A model generated the notes under the pieces. It ran no database searches and was not told the origin of the DNA. It was given only the letters and a program-made list of their open reading frames with translations. From Pararge aegeria (Eukaryota; Arthropoda; Insecta; Lepidoptera; Nymphalidae), in NCBI RefSeq assembly GCF_905163445.1, contig NC_053181.1:9548001-9612000 (forward strand): DNA of 64,000 nt, read 5' to 3'. Position numbers and translations under genes: made by a program. Below, piece after piece: positions 20,490 to 32,100 of this stretch; the stretch's first letter is position 1; each line of letters starts with the position of its first letter.

Positions 20490-22344
20490 TGAAACGGCTG
20501 TCAGTTTACATACCTGTAGTATTTTATATATTAATTGAGGTTTCTTTAAAGAGATTTCTAAAGCAAGCCCATATTTCGTTGAAGGATCATGACGCAACAG
20601 AGCGGTAAAAGTACAAAGAATAAGTCAGTAAGTTTCACAGCTAGCTCTTGGCTGTGGTTGGTTTCAAGTTTTCTGAATGTGCCAAACTTCTTCCACCTTT
20701 CATTATACGAACAACTTTGCCATTTTCACCTCAGCCTACCCCAAACATGTGCTGCTACGTATGCAAATCCACGCTGAGCTCGCAAATAATGTTAATTTTC
20801 GTATATTGTACTTTGTAATGTTTTGTTTCGAGCAAGTATCCCGAGATTAACAGGAAACGGATATTCTTACTGATATATAGGATAAAAACGTGCGTTGTTT
20901 TAAATAGGAAACGTGTTCCTTTTAACTTCATTCTCGGTCACGTCGTGACCACGATCCATGTAAATGGGTCAAAATATCGACAAAGCCAAAATATTATCAT
21001 GGTATATACGCGTTGAACTATAATAAATGTTGATTAACAACGAAAATCTTAGTTTAAAAATCTTTAATTTTCATTCTCGTAGCAACATAGAAGATTGGCG
21101 TAGTTTTTTGCGTAGAAATCATTTATGGATCGAGAGAATGGCATCGGCTTGTAAAAACGCACGGTTCCTATGCGATAGATATCTGCGCAGTTCTGTCAGC
21201 TCTGTACCTCTCTCTGATTCATGGCTGATTAGATTTTACTTAAATTAGGAATTAGGGATTTTTAAGGTCTGGAATAATACGCAGAATACTTTCATTCTTA
21301 TTCCAGAAAGCCTAAAATATTATACGAAACGCATACTAAAGTGAGTATACACAATATTTCACGTAGCAAGTTTCTCATCTAGAATATTGATAGGGAATTA
21401 AGCATACAGTACACGCACAGTCATGCGAGGGACCCCTCGGACTGAATTAGTTATATCTCCAATTAGACTATTTTTAAGGTTAAGACACTACTTCTAACTT
21501 CCACAGTATAAAGAAAAGATATGGTAGTTCGGCGCCTTTCGCGCTTCACTTTAAAGACGCTATGTAGGCCCTTCACTACTCAGACCACTAACGGTTCCTT
21601 CCTCGACCCGCTCCGCACGTCTAGACTTGTTCGATAGACTTTGCTAGTTTTAAAATAATTGTATACTAATGGTTTGTTACATACGTTTTTAATGTACCTA
21701 GCTATACCTTCAAATTTACATAAGAGTAAAAATTAAATGTTTGAGAATGAATTGTTCTACCTAACTAATCTAATTCTTTGTTTGTAATGACCATGGAGAC
21801 GAGATGGTGATATATAAAGAATCCCCCACGCCAACCTACCCCGGTTTGTTATGGAAATCTTAAGCGTTTTAAACCTCCCACCGTAGGAAAGAAAATGATC
21901 ACTATGATCTCACTATTACAATGGAAAAATGTGGATGGTAAATAGGCCTCCCATAAATCTTCAACGAGAATTATATTTAAATAAAAAAGTTCTAACCTTA
22001 ACTTTAATGCATTTCATTTTCATAATATTATTGCAGCTTACACGTCATGTTTTATTTTCAGCTAGGCGTCACAGGGTATATTTTTTAGAAACAAAAGGCG
22101 TTCTTGTGCAAAGTTTTATGGTTTAGCGTATTCATGTACAGTTCGGGTTCCACAAAGGCTTGGTTTTTCGTCGCATGTGTCTGTGAATTTTACATTGCTT
22201 TGTCTCAATGGAGAAATGAATTCAGCTCATTGTTACCTTTATTCTGCCATTTTACTTTACACTTAGATGATTACTGTACAGAGAAGCGTTCCTTTTTTAT
22301 TGTTTATTGTTGTATTTTTATTATGTCAAATGGAATAACTGTGA
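20490..22344. other. Intergenic stretch with repeat family F copy 2
   Basis: The only repeat seen is family F at 20934-21028 (paired with 15830-15960). A moderately GC-rich part at 21510-21620 has no recognised content. Open frames at 20589, 21027 and 21929 do not resemble known proteins. Confidence 0.5.
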
Positions 22345-22400
22345 AAACTGAGCTTCTTGCCGCCTGTTTCTCGGTAAAATCAGCATTCCGAACCGCTTGT
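22345..22400 (+). repeat. LINE 3' untranslated fragment
   Basis: 'actgagcttcttgccgcctg', 'ttctcggtaaaatcagcattccgaaccg' and 'ttgaatc' follow the order seen at 19675-19740. Degraded. Confidence 0.6.
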
Positions 22401-22892
22401 TGAATCAAAAAAAGGATGTAAGGTAATTTTGAAATAATTAATATATTTTAAATTCGTTTGGAAATATATACTTTTGAAGCTATTTCATTGCTACAATATG
22501 TAGAAAACAAACAACAAACAAAACTTTAGGGACTGTTTCTTTGCTTCTCGAGTTGAGAACAATCACATTTTCAACTAGGTCTCTAACGTGCGGATTTTCC
22601 CGTTTTTCTTTTTACTTATATGAGAGTTTCAAATCTCATTGAAAGGATCATATGTACTATAGTTTGCCTATTCAGCCGCGTTTTACACATCTGCCTACTT
22701 TCTGTGAATATATTTTATTTTGATTATATACCCACTTTCTTATTACGGAACCGTCAGTGCTCGAATCTGACTCACACTTATCAGATCTTTTTCTCGGTTT
22801 AGGACAGCTGACAGTCTTAAACAACCATTTGCAACAGATAGTTTTCGCTTTATTTATAGATACATACTAAAGTCACACGTAATTAATAATAA

Positions 22893-23075
22893 TAATGCAA
22901 TTAATGTCGGGACATTTTGCAGCGCTATCGGTCCACGTTTCGGTTAATTAAAACACGCCTGAATTTGGTGCCGTAAATTTCACATTCCCGCTTTTTTTTC
23001 CGAAACTTTTCGACAGCAGCTTCCAGTTGTGTTTATTTACGAGCGTTTGCTAGGACGGACGGGGCGCTTGACCAA
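22893..23075 (+). repeat. Unassigned duplicated non-coding block, copy 1
   Basis: Colinear with 27308-27495 in the same orientation. Shared in order: 'taatgcaatta', 'agcgct', 'ggttaattaaaacacg', 'ctgaatt', 'gtaaatttcac', a T-run, 'aacttttc', 'atttacgagc' and 'ggac'. No terminal repeats, tails or open frame mark it as a known mobile element. Confidence 0.8.
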
Positions 23076-24713
23076 TAGCATTTTAACAGCAGCGTGTGAA
23101 TAAGTTAATAAGTTGAATGTGAAATTGCAAAATATGCTCTTTATGATTATTTAAACAATATGGTTGCACTTTTTTGTGGTTCTGGTATCTGGACTCAATT
23201 TATACATTCGCGTTTAATTAGAAACTTACAATTTTTTTACAAGTTAGTAGTGGCCATGCAATTGAAATATAATCTTTCAAACTTATTTAGTTCCGTGTTA
23301 GCCTCATTGTTATTGATATACTTTCCGTACTATGGAAGTAGGTTTATGATAGATTCAGAAGATTGTTGATAGATTGTGAAATAAAACTTCTTTGTAATCG
23401 GGTTTGTTGAGCTTTGTCAAATATTATGAAAGTGTCGAGAGTCTCAAAATGGACCTGGAAGATACTGCTTAACTAAAAAAGTGAGCCCTTTTATGTTAAG
23501 GCGCGCTATTAATTGTCTTGGCTAAAACTTTAGCCGTGGTCTTCAGTAGACTTGGTGTTCAACGCACAAAATGTAGCCGAAAACAGAATTTGGCATAAAT
23601 AGGTGACGAAAATGCATTAATATCAAATAAAGCTGGAAGATGGTCAAAGGCACTCCCTTGACAAGAAAATCCCAGGTTTGGGTTCGATAAAATTTTCTTA
23701 ACAATATTGTAAATCTTGTCTTAATACATAAAAAAATAAAATTACAAGTATTGTGGGAATTATATATATCCTCCTGGCCGTATCCGACCACAACGACTCC
23801 TATCTATTATGATTGTACCTGATGTGCTCTCAATGACTGGCATAACCACTCTTTGTTTTAAATCGGTCACATTGACGTGCTATCAATGTGACCGCACATC
23901 ATTCAATTCTGGGAGTTATCTAGAAATCAATTCAAGCCGATGAATGACTACTCAGCTCTTAAATAAGCTATTAAGTAAATGCAAAAATTCATATGATGTC
24001 CTATCCGCACGTTTATTAAAGACAACAATAAGTGATAATGTGGAAATACAACAGAGGAGACTAACAGAAGTAACGAGAAAATAATCAATCTCCCAAGTCC
24101 ACTTGGAAGCAATCAACGGTATGTTATTGCGTCCGTCCAATCCGATAAAAGATCGATATATCAAAGACGTCCGCGGTTCAATTACTAGCCAATGAGTTAT
24201 CTCTGAGACAGTAATTGAAAATGGCCGGTGCAGGCCTACGACATTCAGCAGAATGACGTGGACAGCTATGTCAAACTCAAAACTTTTCATAACTTTTTTA
24301 TAATGCATTTTAAATTTATAAAATTGATAATTCCTCCAAGTGTAAGTAAAAACAAAAATTTTATTTTTGAAATCACTCGAGTCGTTATCGGGTTAAACAA
24401 GGAAAATTATTTCAAGGAAAAAAAGCAAAAAGAACTACTATAGCTAGACTACTTCAATAATTAAGATATGTAGGCCCGTGGGGTCCTTGAACTCCATCAT
24501 AATATGCGATGTGAGTGTGGGGTTATCTAATTTTGTAGGTGTCGTACGTCGGGACATATTAACACAATTACCTGCTAAAAGCGTCCTCTAAACTCAAAGG
24601 AAGGTTCGACCTATGAAATAAAATTAACCCTGAAACTATATTGGAAGTATAAAATAATTTAAATATGGTGTAATTTATTTCATTTCACAAAGAAATTATA
24701 TATTCTGATTATA
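23076..24713. other. Intergenic stretch, no gene recognised
   Basis: Contains one small hairpin (23864-23875 with 23883-23894, perfect 12-bp arms). The open frames at 23543-23791 and 23952-24308 (minus) show no family resemblance. Confidence 0.5.
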
Positions 24714-24775
24714 ATAAAAATAGACAAGTAAGAATCTTCATACTACGATGAAGATTCTTACTTGTCTATTTTTAT
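24714..24775. repeat. Hairpin: perfect 28-bp arms, 6-base loop
   Basis: Arms 24714-24741 and 24748-24775 are exact reverse complements (core GACAAGTAAGAATCTTCAT), with the loop ACTACG. Pairing continues imperfectly outward for several more bases. It resembles a pre-microRNA or a fold-back duplication. There are no flanking target duplications and no other copy in the window. Confidence 0.92.
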
Positions 24776-25257
24776 CATTATCATAAAACATTGTTCTAAT
24801 CACTGTATACATATATAAAGTAATACTGCGTTAACAAAGCCATATTCACTTCCTCCCTTTTATATTAACCTTTAAATAAGGTTCACGTAACAAATTGTTT
24901 TACTATGTAAGGGAAAATTTGAACAACTTGAAGCTAATTTCGTGTGCGTTACGAGAAATTAGGCAATTTGTTCTCGCCATTTTTACGATTCCTTGTGCAG
25001 GAATATTAGCTGAACATTATTTACTACATTATTTATTGCCTGAATATAAGGGATGGATCGAGATAATTTTTATTGTATATAGTATGAATAATTCATTTTA
25101 TTTCGCCCTTTACTAAATTGGACGGTGCGTTTACGTACCTTTAATAGTAATAAGTCTTCCGCTGTATCATTTGACAAGAAATATATTTTCAACTCTGTTA
25201 GTCAAAGTTTTTTTTTTATTTTCAACAATGGTATTTTCCGTGTCATTGTCTGTGCTG

Positions 25258-25420
25258 GTTTTCATCATCATCATCATCATCATTGTCATATTAACCCATT
25301 ACCAGCCCACTACAGGGCACGGGTTTCCTCCCACAATGAAAAGGGGTTAAGGCCGTAGTCCACTACCCTGGCCACTTAGAGTGCTGTTTAGAGTGTTTAG
25401 AGTGCTGCTTGGTGGACTCC
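25258..25420 (-). repeat. RTE-type LINE 3' end with (GAT)n tail
   Basis: On the minus strand it reads 'gtggactacggccttaacccc...gtgggaggaaacccgtgccctgtagtgggctggtaatgggtt' and ends in (GATGAT)n, seen as ATC repeats at 25261-25282. One frame keeps GLVMG just before the tail, typical of RTE 3' ends. Confidence 0.7.
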
Positions 25421-28370
25421 AAAATCCCCAAGTAATCGTTCGTTTTGCTAAGATAATCTATCTATCTACATTTATGTTTATATTTTATAAGAATCTGTTT
25501 AGTTGGTAAAAGGTAATAGACCAATAAAGTTACTTTAGAACTTGAAATAAAAGAGGTCTAAATGGCTAAAAAATTAATCTGTCAGTAGTATTTTAGGGCC
25601 TGAATCATGTTAATAATTACAGTATTCACACAGTATTCTAAATTAAACGATTAAGTAGGTACAAATGGCGATGTCGTGGGCTTAAAACTTATTAAATGGA
25701 ATTGGTACAATGAAACGAAACACCAATAAACCGTTTCCCGGACTGAAATGATTCGGCAAGTTACCAACAATAACCAAGCAAGTTTCAATACAAGTCTCTT
25801 GAACGGAGTACAAGTGCAGAGCGTTCTCAAGGCTTGTGCACTTATTCATTGAGACCGGAATAGTTAATGTGAGAAACGGAGCGGGTTTAGTTCCAAACGA
25901 GCACTACGACCGTTTGCCTAAACCTGGTCACCGTGCCTAATTCGAAACGATCTAAATACTCCGGCACAATCCTACAAATGGGATGTAAGCCTCTCGTCTA
26001 CCTAAAATCTGCTTTAGTTCAATCATTTGCATACCTACTGCATTGTTTTGAGTTATATGTACCCATGAATACATGAAAAATGTCTTAACGAAAAAATTTA
26101 TAAACTATTTGCTGACGAAACAGTGAATAAGTCAAAATTAATAGGTTATTTTTAAGAAAGCGAGGTGTTCTGAGATTAGGCCAGTACAAATAAATTTAAT
26201 ATAGTTGATATTTAAGTAACTGCAATTCACGACTTTGCCACGATATCCACCTGCAAATATCTAATAGAATCAATTCTGAAACTCAATCGGGACTTGTTAT
26301 TGAGAACGTGACAAAAAGCCAAAGTGAGCGCATCCATCCCAAGTCTGTGGCGCTTGACAATATTTTATACAGCGTTGAAAACTGCAACCACATTTTCCTA
26401 ACTTTATCAATTTACACCGTAGCGTTTCGCCCCAAAATTTCATCTACTTTATTCTCGCTGAAAATGTGGCACAGCATAAAAAAACTGATAAGTATGTTAT
26501 TATTAACTAGTGATATTTTTTTAGCCACTAGATTTGATAATCTAAAGCTAAAGCCCAAAATGACATTGAGTAAAAAAGCTCACTAAAATATATTCACAAG
26601 AATGACTTGATCATAAATATGAATTTATATTTAGCGAATTAGTTTTTCATGCGTATATCAAAGGAATTTAATAAATGAAGTATAACTCTCGAACGGGTAA
26701 ACATCATTCTTTGACGCTTTCAGACCAACTTTAACAAGAGGCTAACAAATCAAATCTATCAATTATTTAGTGTATAAAAACTACTCGAAACTTGTATTAT
26801 TGTGAAAATGCTTCTGCCGTATACCGAATCTGTTTAATCGCGAATCTATCTAATTGTGAATATAGCAAATCGAGAATCTGTAAAGTACCGAATAAAGGAA
26901 CTATATTTCTAAAAAATGCAAGACTGAAAAAATACGACTAAATTTTGTTTCAATCCATTCCTGAAAGCAAAGCACACGATTTTGATTTTTTTCCAGTGCT
27001 TCCAAAGTTTGTCGCATTTTTTTTAATGAGAATCTATTATATCATTTCAAATATAGGGAACGGAACTAGTCAACAAAGGATCTCTCAGAATCAGTTTATT
27101 AGTTAGTAACGACACTGAATTCTTTTAAAGACCTATTGTAATGTGTGTGATTTTGAGATTTATTGATTTTCAGTCCTTAATTAAGCGCATTATTTAACTG
27201 GCGTGATCAATATAACACTTAAATTGAATGCAAAGTGAAAAAAAGTTTCGATGTTATATTATGTGGATTGGTCCTTATCAACATTTCAGCAAACTTAATT
27301 CGTCGTAGTAATGCAATTATAGCCTGTACTTTTCCCAGCGCTTCCGCTTCACGTTTTGGTTAATTAAAACACGTCTGAATTCAGAGCTGTAAATTTCACG
27401 TTTGCCTTTTTTTTTTTTCAAAACTTTTCCGCGGAGCCTCCATTTCTACAATATTTACGAGCTCTCGGATTGGTGGGGGCCGGACGGTTTGCTTAATCTA
27501 AAATTTTTTATGCCCTGTCAAAAAAAGAGGTAGGAATGTCATAAGTTCTAATTGTGTTTGTTTGCTGTCATTGCTTAAATGACTTAACCGATTTTGATGC
27601 GAATACTCAGGTGCGAAAAATAGTAATCCAATATCTCGTATTGAATTGGTTTAGCTAATCAAAAATATTTTTGTTATATTTGTTATATATGCAGTAGGTG
27701 TATTTATGCGAGCACTGAGTTACTCAGGTCTCAGCTAGAAATCGGCGGCGTATATTGTACGCGTTCAAGAAAAATGGTATATGTGCTGTAAACCCATTCT
27801 GAGTTATGTGAGACGCAGCCAGAAAATGCAGGTTTAGACTTCCACTGGAGCTTCTATTTTCATGTATATTAAAAAAAATTAAATATAAAATTTATATAGG
27901 TAGTTTTAACACTATAAACAAATATCTTCTCCCATGATGGCTCTATTTAGATATCACTTGAACTTGAATTAGTTCTGCAAAGTTACTGCTTTAATTACAA
28001 GATGCTGTAATATAGGAACAATGCTGGCAGGCGGGTGCTCTAGTTGGCGGAATAGTTTTATATGTGCAGGTACGTATTAGATTGATTTAATTGCGTACTA
28101 TAAGAAAATCTTCTTGCACTCAAGTTGTGTGTTGAGAAAACTAATATTTTGTTGCCTGCAATGCAATCCAATAATGGCTAACAGCGTAGCCGTAGCATAA
28201 GTCCTACGAACACTGTCTACGTCGTGAAAGAGCGTGCTACGCGTGGAATATTTTATCTAACCAATACATCAACAAATAAAAATAAAATAAAATATGTTTC
28301 TGTAGTAAAATCAAGATCAATCATGAACTTAAAGAGGTGTAAACCTAAACACTAAAAGACTACTCGGAAT
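25421..28370. other. Intergenic stretch holding duplicated block copy 2
   Basis: Apart from the block at 27308-27495 no family is recognised. A 92-codon open frame at 26308-26586 (+) lacks recognisable motifs. A segment rich in 'gtagc/ctacg' words at 28175-28235 may be an old MITE. Confidence 0.45.
27308..27495 (+). repeat. Unassigned duplicated non-coding block, copy 2
   Basis: Partner of 22893-23075, about 4.4 kb downstream and in the same orientation. The best-kept core is 'ggttaattaaaacacg' at 27358-27373, followed by 'ctgaatt' and 'gtaaatttcac'. The 3' part (GC-rich 'ggggccggacgg') is also shared in outline. Confidence 0.8.
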
Positions 28371-28377
28371 AGTTAAT

Positions 28378-28418
28378 ATGAAAATTAAGCTTAATTTGCT
28401 ATACTCGCGAAAACCAGG
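28378..28418 (+). repeat. Dispersed repeat family E, short fragment
   Basis: 'gaaaattaagcttaatttgctatactcgcgaaaa' matches the centre of the longer copy at 60353-60460. Related pieces lie at 30623-30700, 36985-37020 with 37135-37168, and 39780-39912. Confidence 0.65.
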
Positions 28419-28972
28419 CGATTATTCATTGTAAAGTCTTTAAAAAAAATGTTTTTGAGCTAAGCCGCGGGCAGAAAGCTTTGGAATTTGGTATGCATGT
28501 CACCTATGCTATGGAAAAGGACATGTACTTTCTATACCGATCTCTCAAATAGTTCCAGTGGTAGGATTAAAAATTGTAAAGGAGCGAAGCTTTAGACCCA
28601 ATTCTGAATCCACGCAGAAAAGTAGCAAATAAATAACATTTAATCTATATACATAAAATTCAATATCATGACTGACTGATATCAGTGCATAACCTAAACC
28701 CAGAGGGTAACCTGCGGACAGAATTACGCAATAGCCTAACCTTATTAGGTTATATAGGTTTTTGTTATTACGGATTAGACACTAAGAAATAATTTTTTGT
28801 CGTATGAATAAATATGGTAGGTTATGAGTGGTTACAATTAAAACTTATATTTTAAAGGTTGTTTTCAGCTGATCCTACTACTAATGCAACTATGAAAACT
28901 GCAGTAGATAAAACTGCATTGCAACAGCAATACTGAATGTGAGTTGCAGTTCAAATTCAATTTATCTAAAAC

Positions 28973-29333
28973 GCCATCTTTATGTCTAATCATATATTTT
29001 ACTGAGATTCTGAAGTTTTTGCCTCATTTACGATACAAACGCCATCTGGTAAAAGAATACTCATGCTATAACAATAAATACATTTTAGAAATTTCACTTG
29101 AATTCAGTGCAAGAAAGTTTGCTGCGTAATACATACGCCATCCAGTGCATTATTTAAAAACTGCGTGTCGTATTAAAGACGCCATCTAGGTCATTATTTC
29201 GGAACTTAGTGATGACTTTTGTAATGCTGCCATCTAGCGTTATCGTTCAGGACTTCCCAAAATAAAATTCACAGAGTTTACGCGGTTCGTCGTTTTCAAC
29301 GAAAAATAAGGCGAACCTAAGTTTGGAGATGGC
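28973..29333. other. Array of GCCATCT motifs
   Basis: GCCATCT occurs at 28973, 29041, 29181 and 29229, with GCCATCC at 29137, all on the + strand and mostly preceded by A-C/G. The inverse AGATGGCG is at 29327. The motif resembles the core of the insect CTCF site (AGATGGCGC), but the same word occurs in Lepidopteran repeats, so function is not established. Confidence 0.6.
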
Positions 29334-29655
29334 GCTGTTAAATATTATTAAAATTCGCACACTCCGAAGCAGAGGTGGAAGGCCCACATTATAAAATAAG
29401 GAAAATGTACGTTATTTGCTACTGAATACACACAATTCAAAATTGTTATCCTTGGAATGAAGTGATAGGTGTTTTAATGCAAAAGATGTTTGTAATATTG
29501 TAACGTTTATTCTGCAAGAGAATTTTGAAAAACAACTGTAAATAGCTTATTTGCTATGTGACAGTATCTTGCAACGGAAGGAATGTTTTTTTTATGACAA
29601 TGAATTTGCATGAACTATGAGCTTTTTCGTGTATTGCCCTTAAAGTTATCTAAAA

Positions 29656-29702
29656 GTCAAGAGTAAGGTCCTTAGAATTATTCTAAGGACCTTACTCTTG
29701 AC
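29656..29702. repeat. Perfect palindrome, 23-bp arms, single central base
   Basis: Arms 29656-29678 and 29680-29702 are exact reverse complements around T29679 (core GAGTAAGGTCCTTAGAAT). All 23 pairs match and pairing stops abruptly on both sides. Confidence 0.95.
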
Positions 29703-30622
29703 AGAGATAGGTTTTTATGTATGTGATCTTAGGCCAAAGAAGCTTTATCGAAAGTTCCATATGATTCTAGTACGTATCACCGCCTATTATATCGCCTATT
29801 ATAACAGACCACTACTGGAGTTACGGTCTCTCCCAACGGGAGGGCTTGTCCATCATCACTACTCTGGGCTGACGGGTTGTTGATATCTTTAGATGGTATT
29901 ACTTATACTGAGGACGCTGCTTCCCGTACTCCGATAAAGTCCTTTAGTCGCCTTTTATGACACCTGCGGGATAAGGGTACATATTATGTACCCGGTACAT
30001 AATATATAATGTTTAAAATATTACAATAATTTATTTTCGGATTCCATCTACATTTATTTCTCCTAGGTCCCAACATTGTTAAGTATTACTTATGTGCATT
30101 TCGTAGCAGGTTCACCTTTCATTTCGTACTCATTCGTCTCTTAATCCCATTTACACGAAATAAAATTGCGCTTTGCTACATGATTTACGAAAGAAACGAG
30201 AAATTATATCGCAGACAGAACATAATATGAAAGGGGAATATTAAGTTAAGAAACCTTAAAATAGCTAAAAAGGTAGGTAGGTATGTCGTATACTTTGTTT
30301 CAATATTGTTTTGATAATTGAAAATGCATTATATTTAACGTTATAAAAATTATATCTATACATCTATTTTATGTTGTTAAAGATTTATTGAATTTCTAAA
30401 TTATTAAAATCCCGCTTTGATTTATGTGCCAACGTCTCTGATATATGAATATGCTAATTCCTTGTATCGGACTTAGTTGTGGTGGAGATTGCTTTACATT
30501 CAGAGTTCCGTGCTCTAACTCATGATCATGTAATAAAGCAATTAGAATTCAAGCTCCATCTATTTATCAGGAATCCACGCCGTTCTAACCGCGAAATTGC
30601 AGTACATGTAAAAATTAAGAAA

Positions 30623-30700
30623 TTGGATAGACGCAGGTTTTACTTTGCGAAATTAGATGACATATTATGAAAATTAAGCTTAATTGCCTATTTTAAACCA
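30623..30700 (+). repeat. Dispersed repeat family E
   Basis: 'ttggatagacgcaggttttactttgcg', 'gatgacatattatgaaaattaagcttaatt' matches 60353-60420 in order. Confidence 0.6.
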
Positions 30701-30724
30701 GTTCTCTTGCTGTAAGTACTAAAC

Positions 30725-31103
30725 TAAGTCTAAGAAGGCTGCACGACCCTGACGATCAGATTACTACTGACAATGCTCCCTATCAGAACACACAATCAAC
30801 CTATGAACAGCGTCTTCGCCGGCGAAGACGAGGTCCCCGACTTCTAACGTCAACCTCGGAAGCGTGCGGATTAATCACCGTCCGTAACCCTTTCACTCCA
30901 ATCGTCGCCTGAGCCGAGGTTCGGCCTCACATGAGGCGCCCTCAGGCCGACGATCCCTTCGCTTCTTCGAGCCCTAGGGTTCAAACTCTTCCTGGCAGAG
31001 CCCCATTCCGAGGCTCGCCAACAAGCCCGCGTTACGCTGTTAAAATCATTAGGGTTAATCAGCTACACACAATCCGAAAAAAAAAAAAAAAAAAAAAAAA
31101 AAA
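30725..31103 (+). mobile_element. GC-rich insert ending in a 27-base A tract (candidate retroposon)
   Basis: This block is much richer in G and C than its flanks. It contains a perfect 20-bp palindrome at 30811-30830 (GTCTTCGCC/GGCGAAGAC core) and several short inverted repeats (GCCGAGGTTCGGC; CCTCACATGAGG), and ends in 27 consecutive A at 31077-31103. An A tail suggests retroposition. The open frame 30931-31257 runs through the A tract and is not a gene. The family is not recognised. Confidence 0.5.
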
Positions 31104-31225
31104 TAAGAAGGCTGCTTGTAAGAGATTACTTGCAGCAATAAGGCCGCCTTTGCATGTCTACATTACTGTATACTCCTTACTGTTTCTTTTCCTGTATTTT
31201 ATACGCGTAATAAAGTGTTTCTTCT
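31104..31225 (+). mobile_element. CR1-like LINE 3' end with hairpin
   Basis: Contains 'gtaagagattacttgcagcaataaggccgcctttg', with arms ATTACT (31125-31130) and AGCAAT (31134-31139), and ends 'gtaataaagtg' with a (TTC)n-like stretch. It is related to 38705-38840 (+) and 36241-36365 (-). Confidence 0.65.
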
Positions 31226-31356
31226 TCTTCTTTTTCTTTTTCATTTCATCTTATTAATAAGCTTTATTTAAATTTTGGCAATACATATGCCAATAGCTGT
31301 GACCCGCGTTTATTGTACGTGTTTATTACGGTTTTTTACAAATCCCGGTGAAACAG

Positions 31357-31399
31357 TTGGTTTTTCTGAGATGAATACTTTTCATCTCAGAAAAACCAA
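31357..31399. repeat. Hairpin: perfect 19-bp arms, 5-base loop
   Basis: Arms 31357-31375 (TTGGTTTTTCTGAGATGAA) and 31381-31399 are exact reverse complements around TACTT. There is no family match in the window. Confidence 0.92.
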
Positions 31400-31510
31400 T
31401 GTCCTATGTTACTCTCCGTCCTTTCAACTAACTCCATGCCAAAAAAACAAGTGAATTTGATTCTTAGTTAGGGCTCCCAGTAAGGAATAACAAACAAACA
31501 AAACATATAC

Positions 31511-31695
31511 ACATATATATATATTTCGACGATACATACATCGCCATCTTAAATACTTATAATATACAGATAAATACCCAGACTCTGAAAAAAAATCATG
31601 TTCATTGCACAGACATTTTCCAACTGTGGGAATCGAACACACGGCCTTGGACTCAGAAAGCAGGGTCGCTGTCCACTGCGCCAATCGGCTGTCAA
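31511..31695 (-). mobile_element. tRNA-derived SINE, family A
   Basis: On the minus strand: tRNA-like head 'cagccgattggcgcagtgg', a B box (seen as GGGAATCGAAC at 31628-31638), body, and end 'aagatggcgatgtatgtatcgtcg' with an AT microsatellite tail at 31513-31526. Part of the body near the 3' end is deleted. Confidence 0.8.
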
Positions 31696-31894
31696 ATAAT
31701 TTCATAGTATAGACATCAATAAGACTATTAAATCAAACTTTTTAACACTAATCTGAGTCATACGCATGTTTAGAAAAAATAATTGAGTAGGATGTATATT
31801 TACAACAAGTATTTTAATAATTGTTTCAAGTCCTGTTGTGAATAGAAGATTGCAGTGATTTCTAAAGTGAAATGATTTAGATTAATTTAATATT

Positions 31895-32098
31895 TTACTA
31901 CAAGCTACAAGTTAGCCATTGAATGCATTCTCACCTGGTGGTCAGTGACTATGCAGTCAAAGATGGTAGCAGACGACCCTGATATGGGTATATTAAAGTT
32001 TTACTAAACACAAAAATTCTTTGTGTTTGTAACGTGGGGTCAAATGTATATCACTTGGTCGTACGTCTTTGTAGGTACCTAGTGGTAATTTGCCATAC
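31895..32098 (-). repeat. SINE family B, old truncated copy
   Basis: 'caagttagccattgaatgcattctcacctggtgg', 'gatgcagtc'-like, 'tggtagcag' and 'acgtctttgt' align with 33884-34216 in order; heavily mutated. Confidence 0.55.
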
Positions 32099-32100
32099 CT

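Noticed and set aside
25125..25358. Frame with a run of seven histidines
   Set aside because: The histidines come from an (ATC)n tail of an inverted RTE LINE, not from a protein.
30931..31257. 108-codon frame with poly-lysine
   Set aside because: It reads through a 27-base A tract and a LINE tail; an artefact of retroposon sequence.
31628..31695. tRNA gene
   Set aside because: The A- and B-box-like sequence is the head of a SINE; no complete cloverleaf, and the sequence recurs at 51.9, 52.8 and 63.9 kb with a SINE body.
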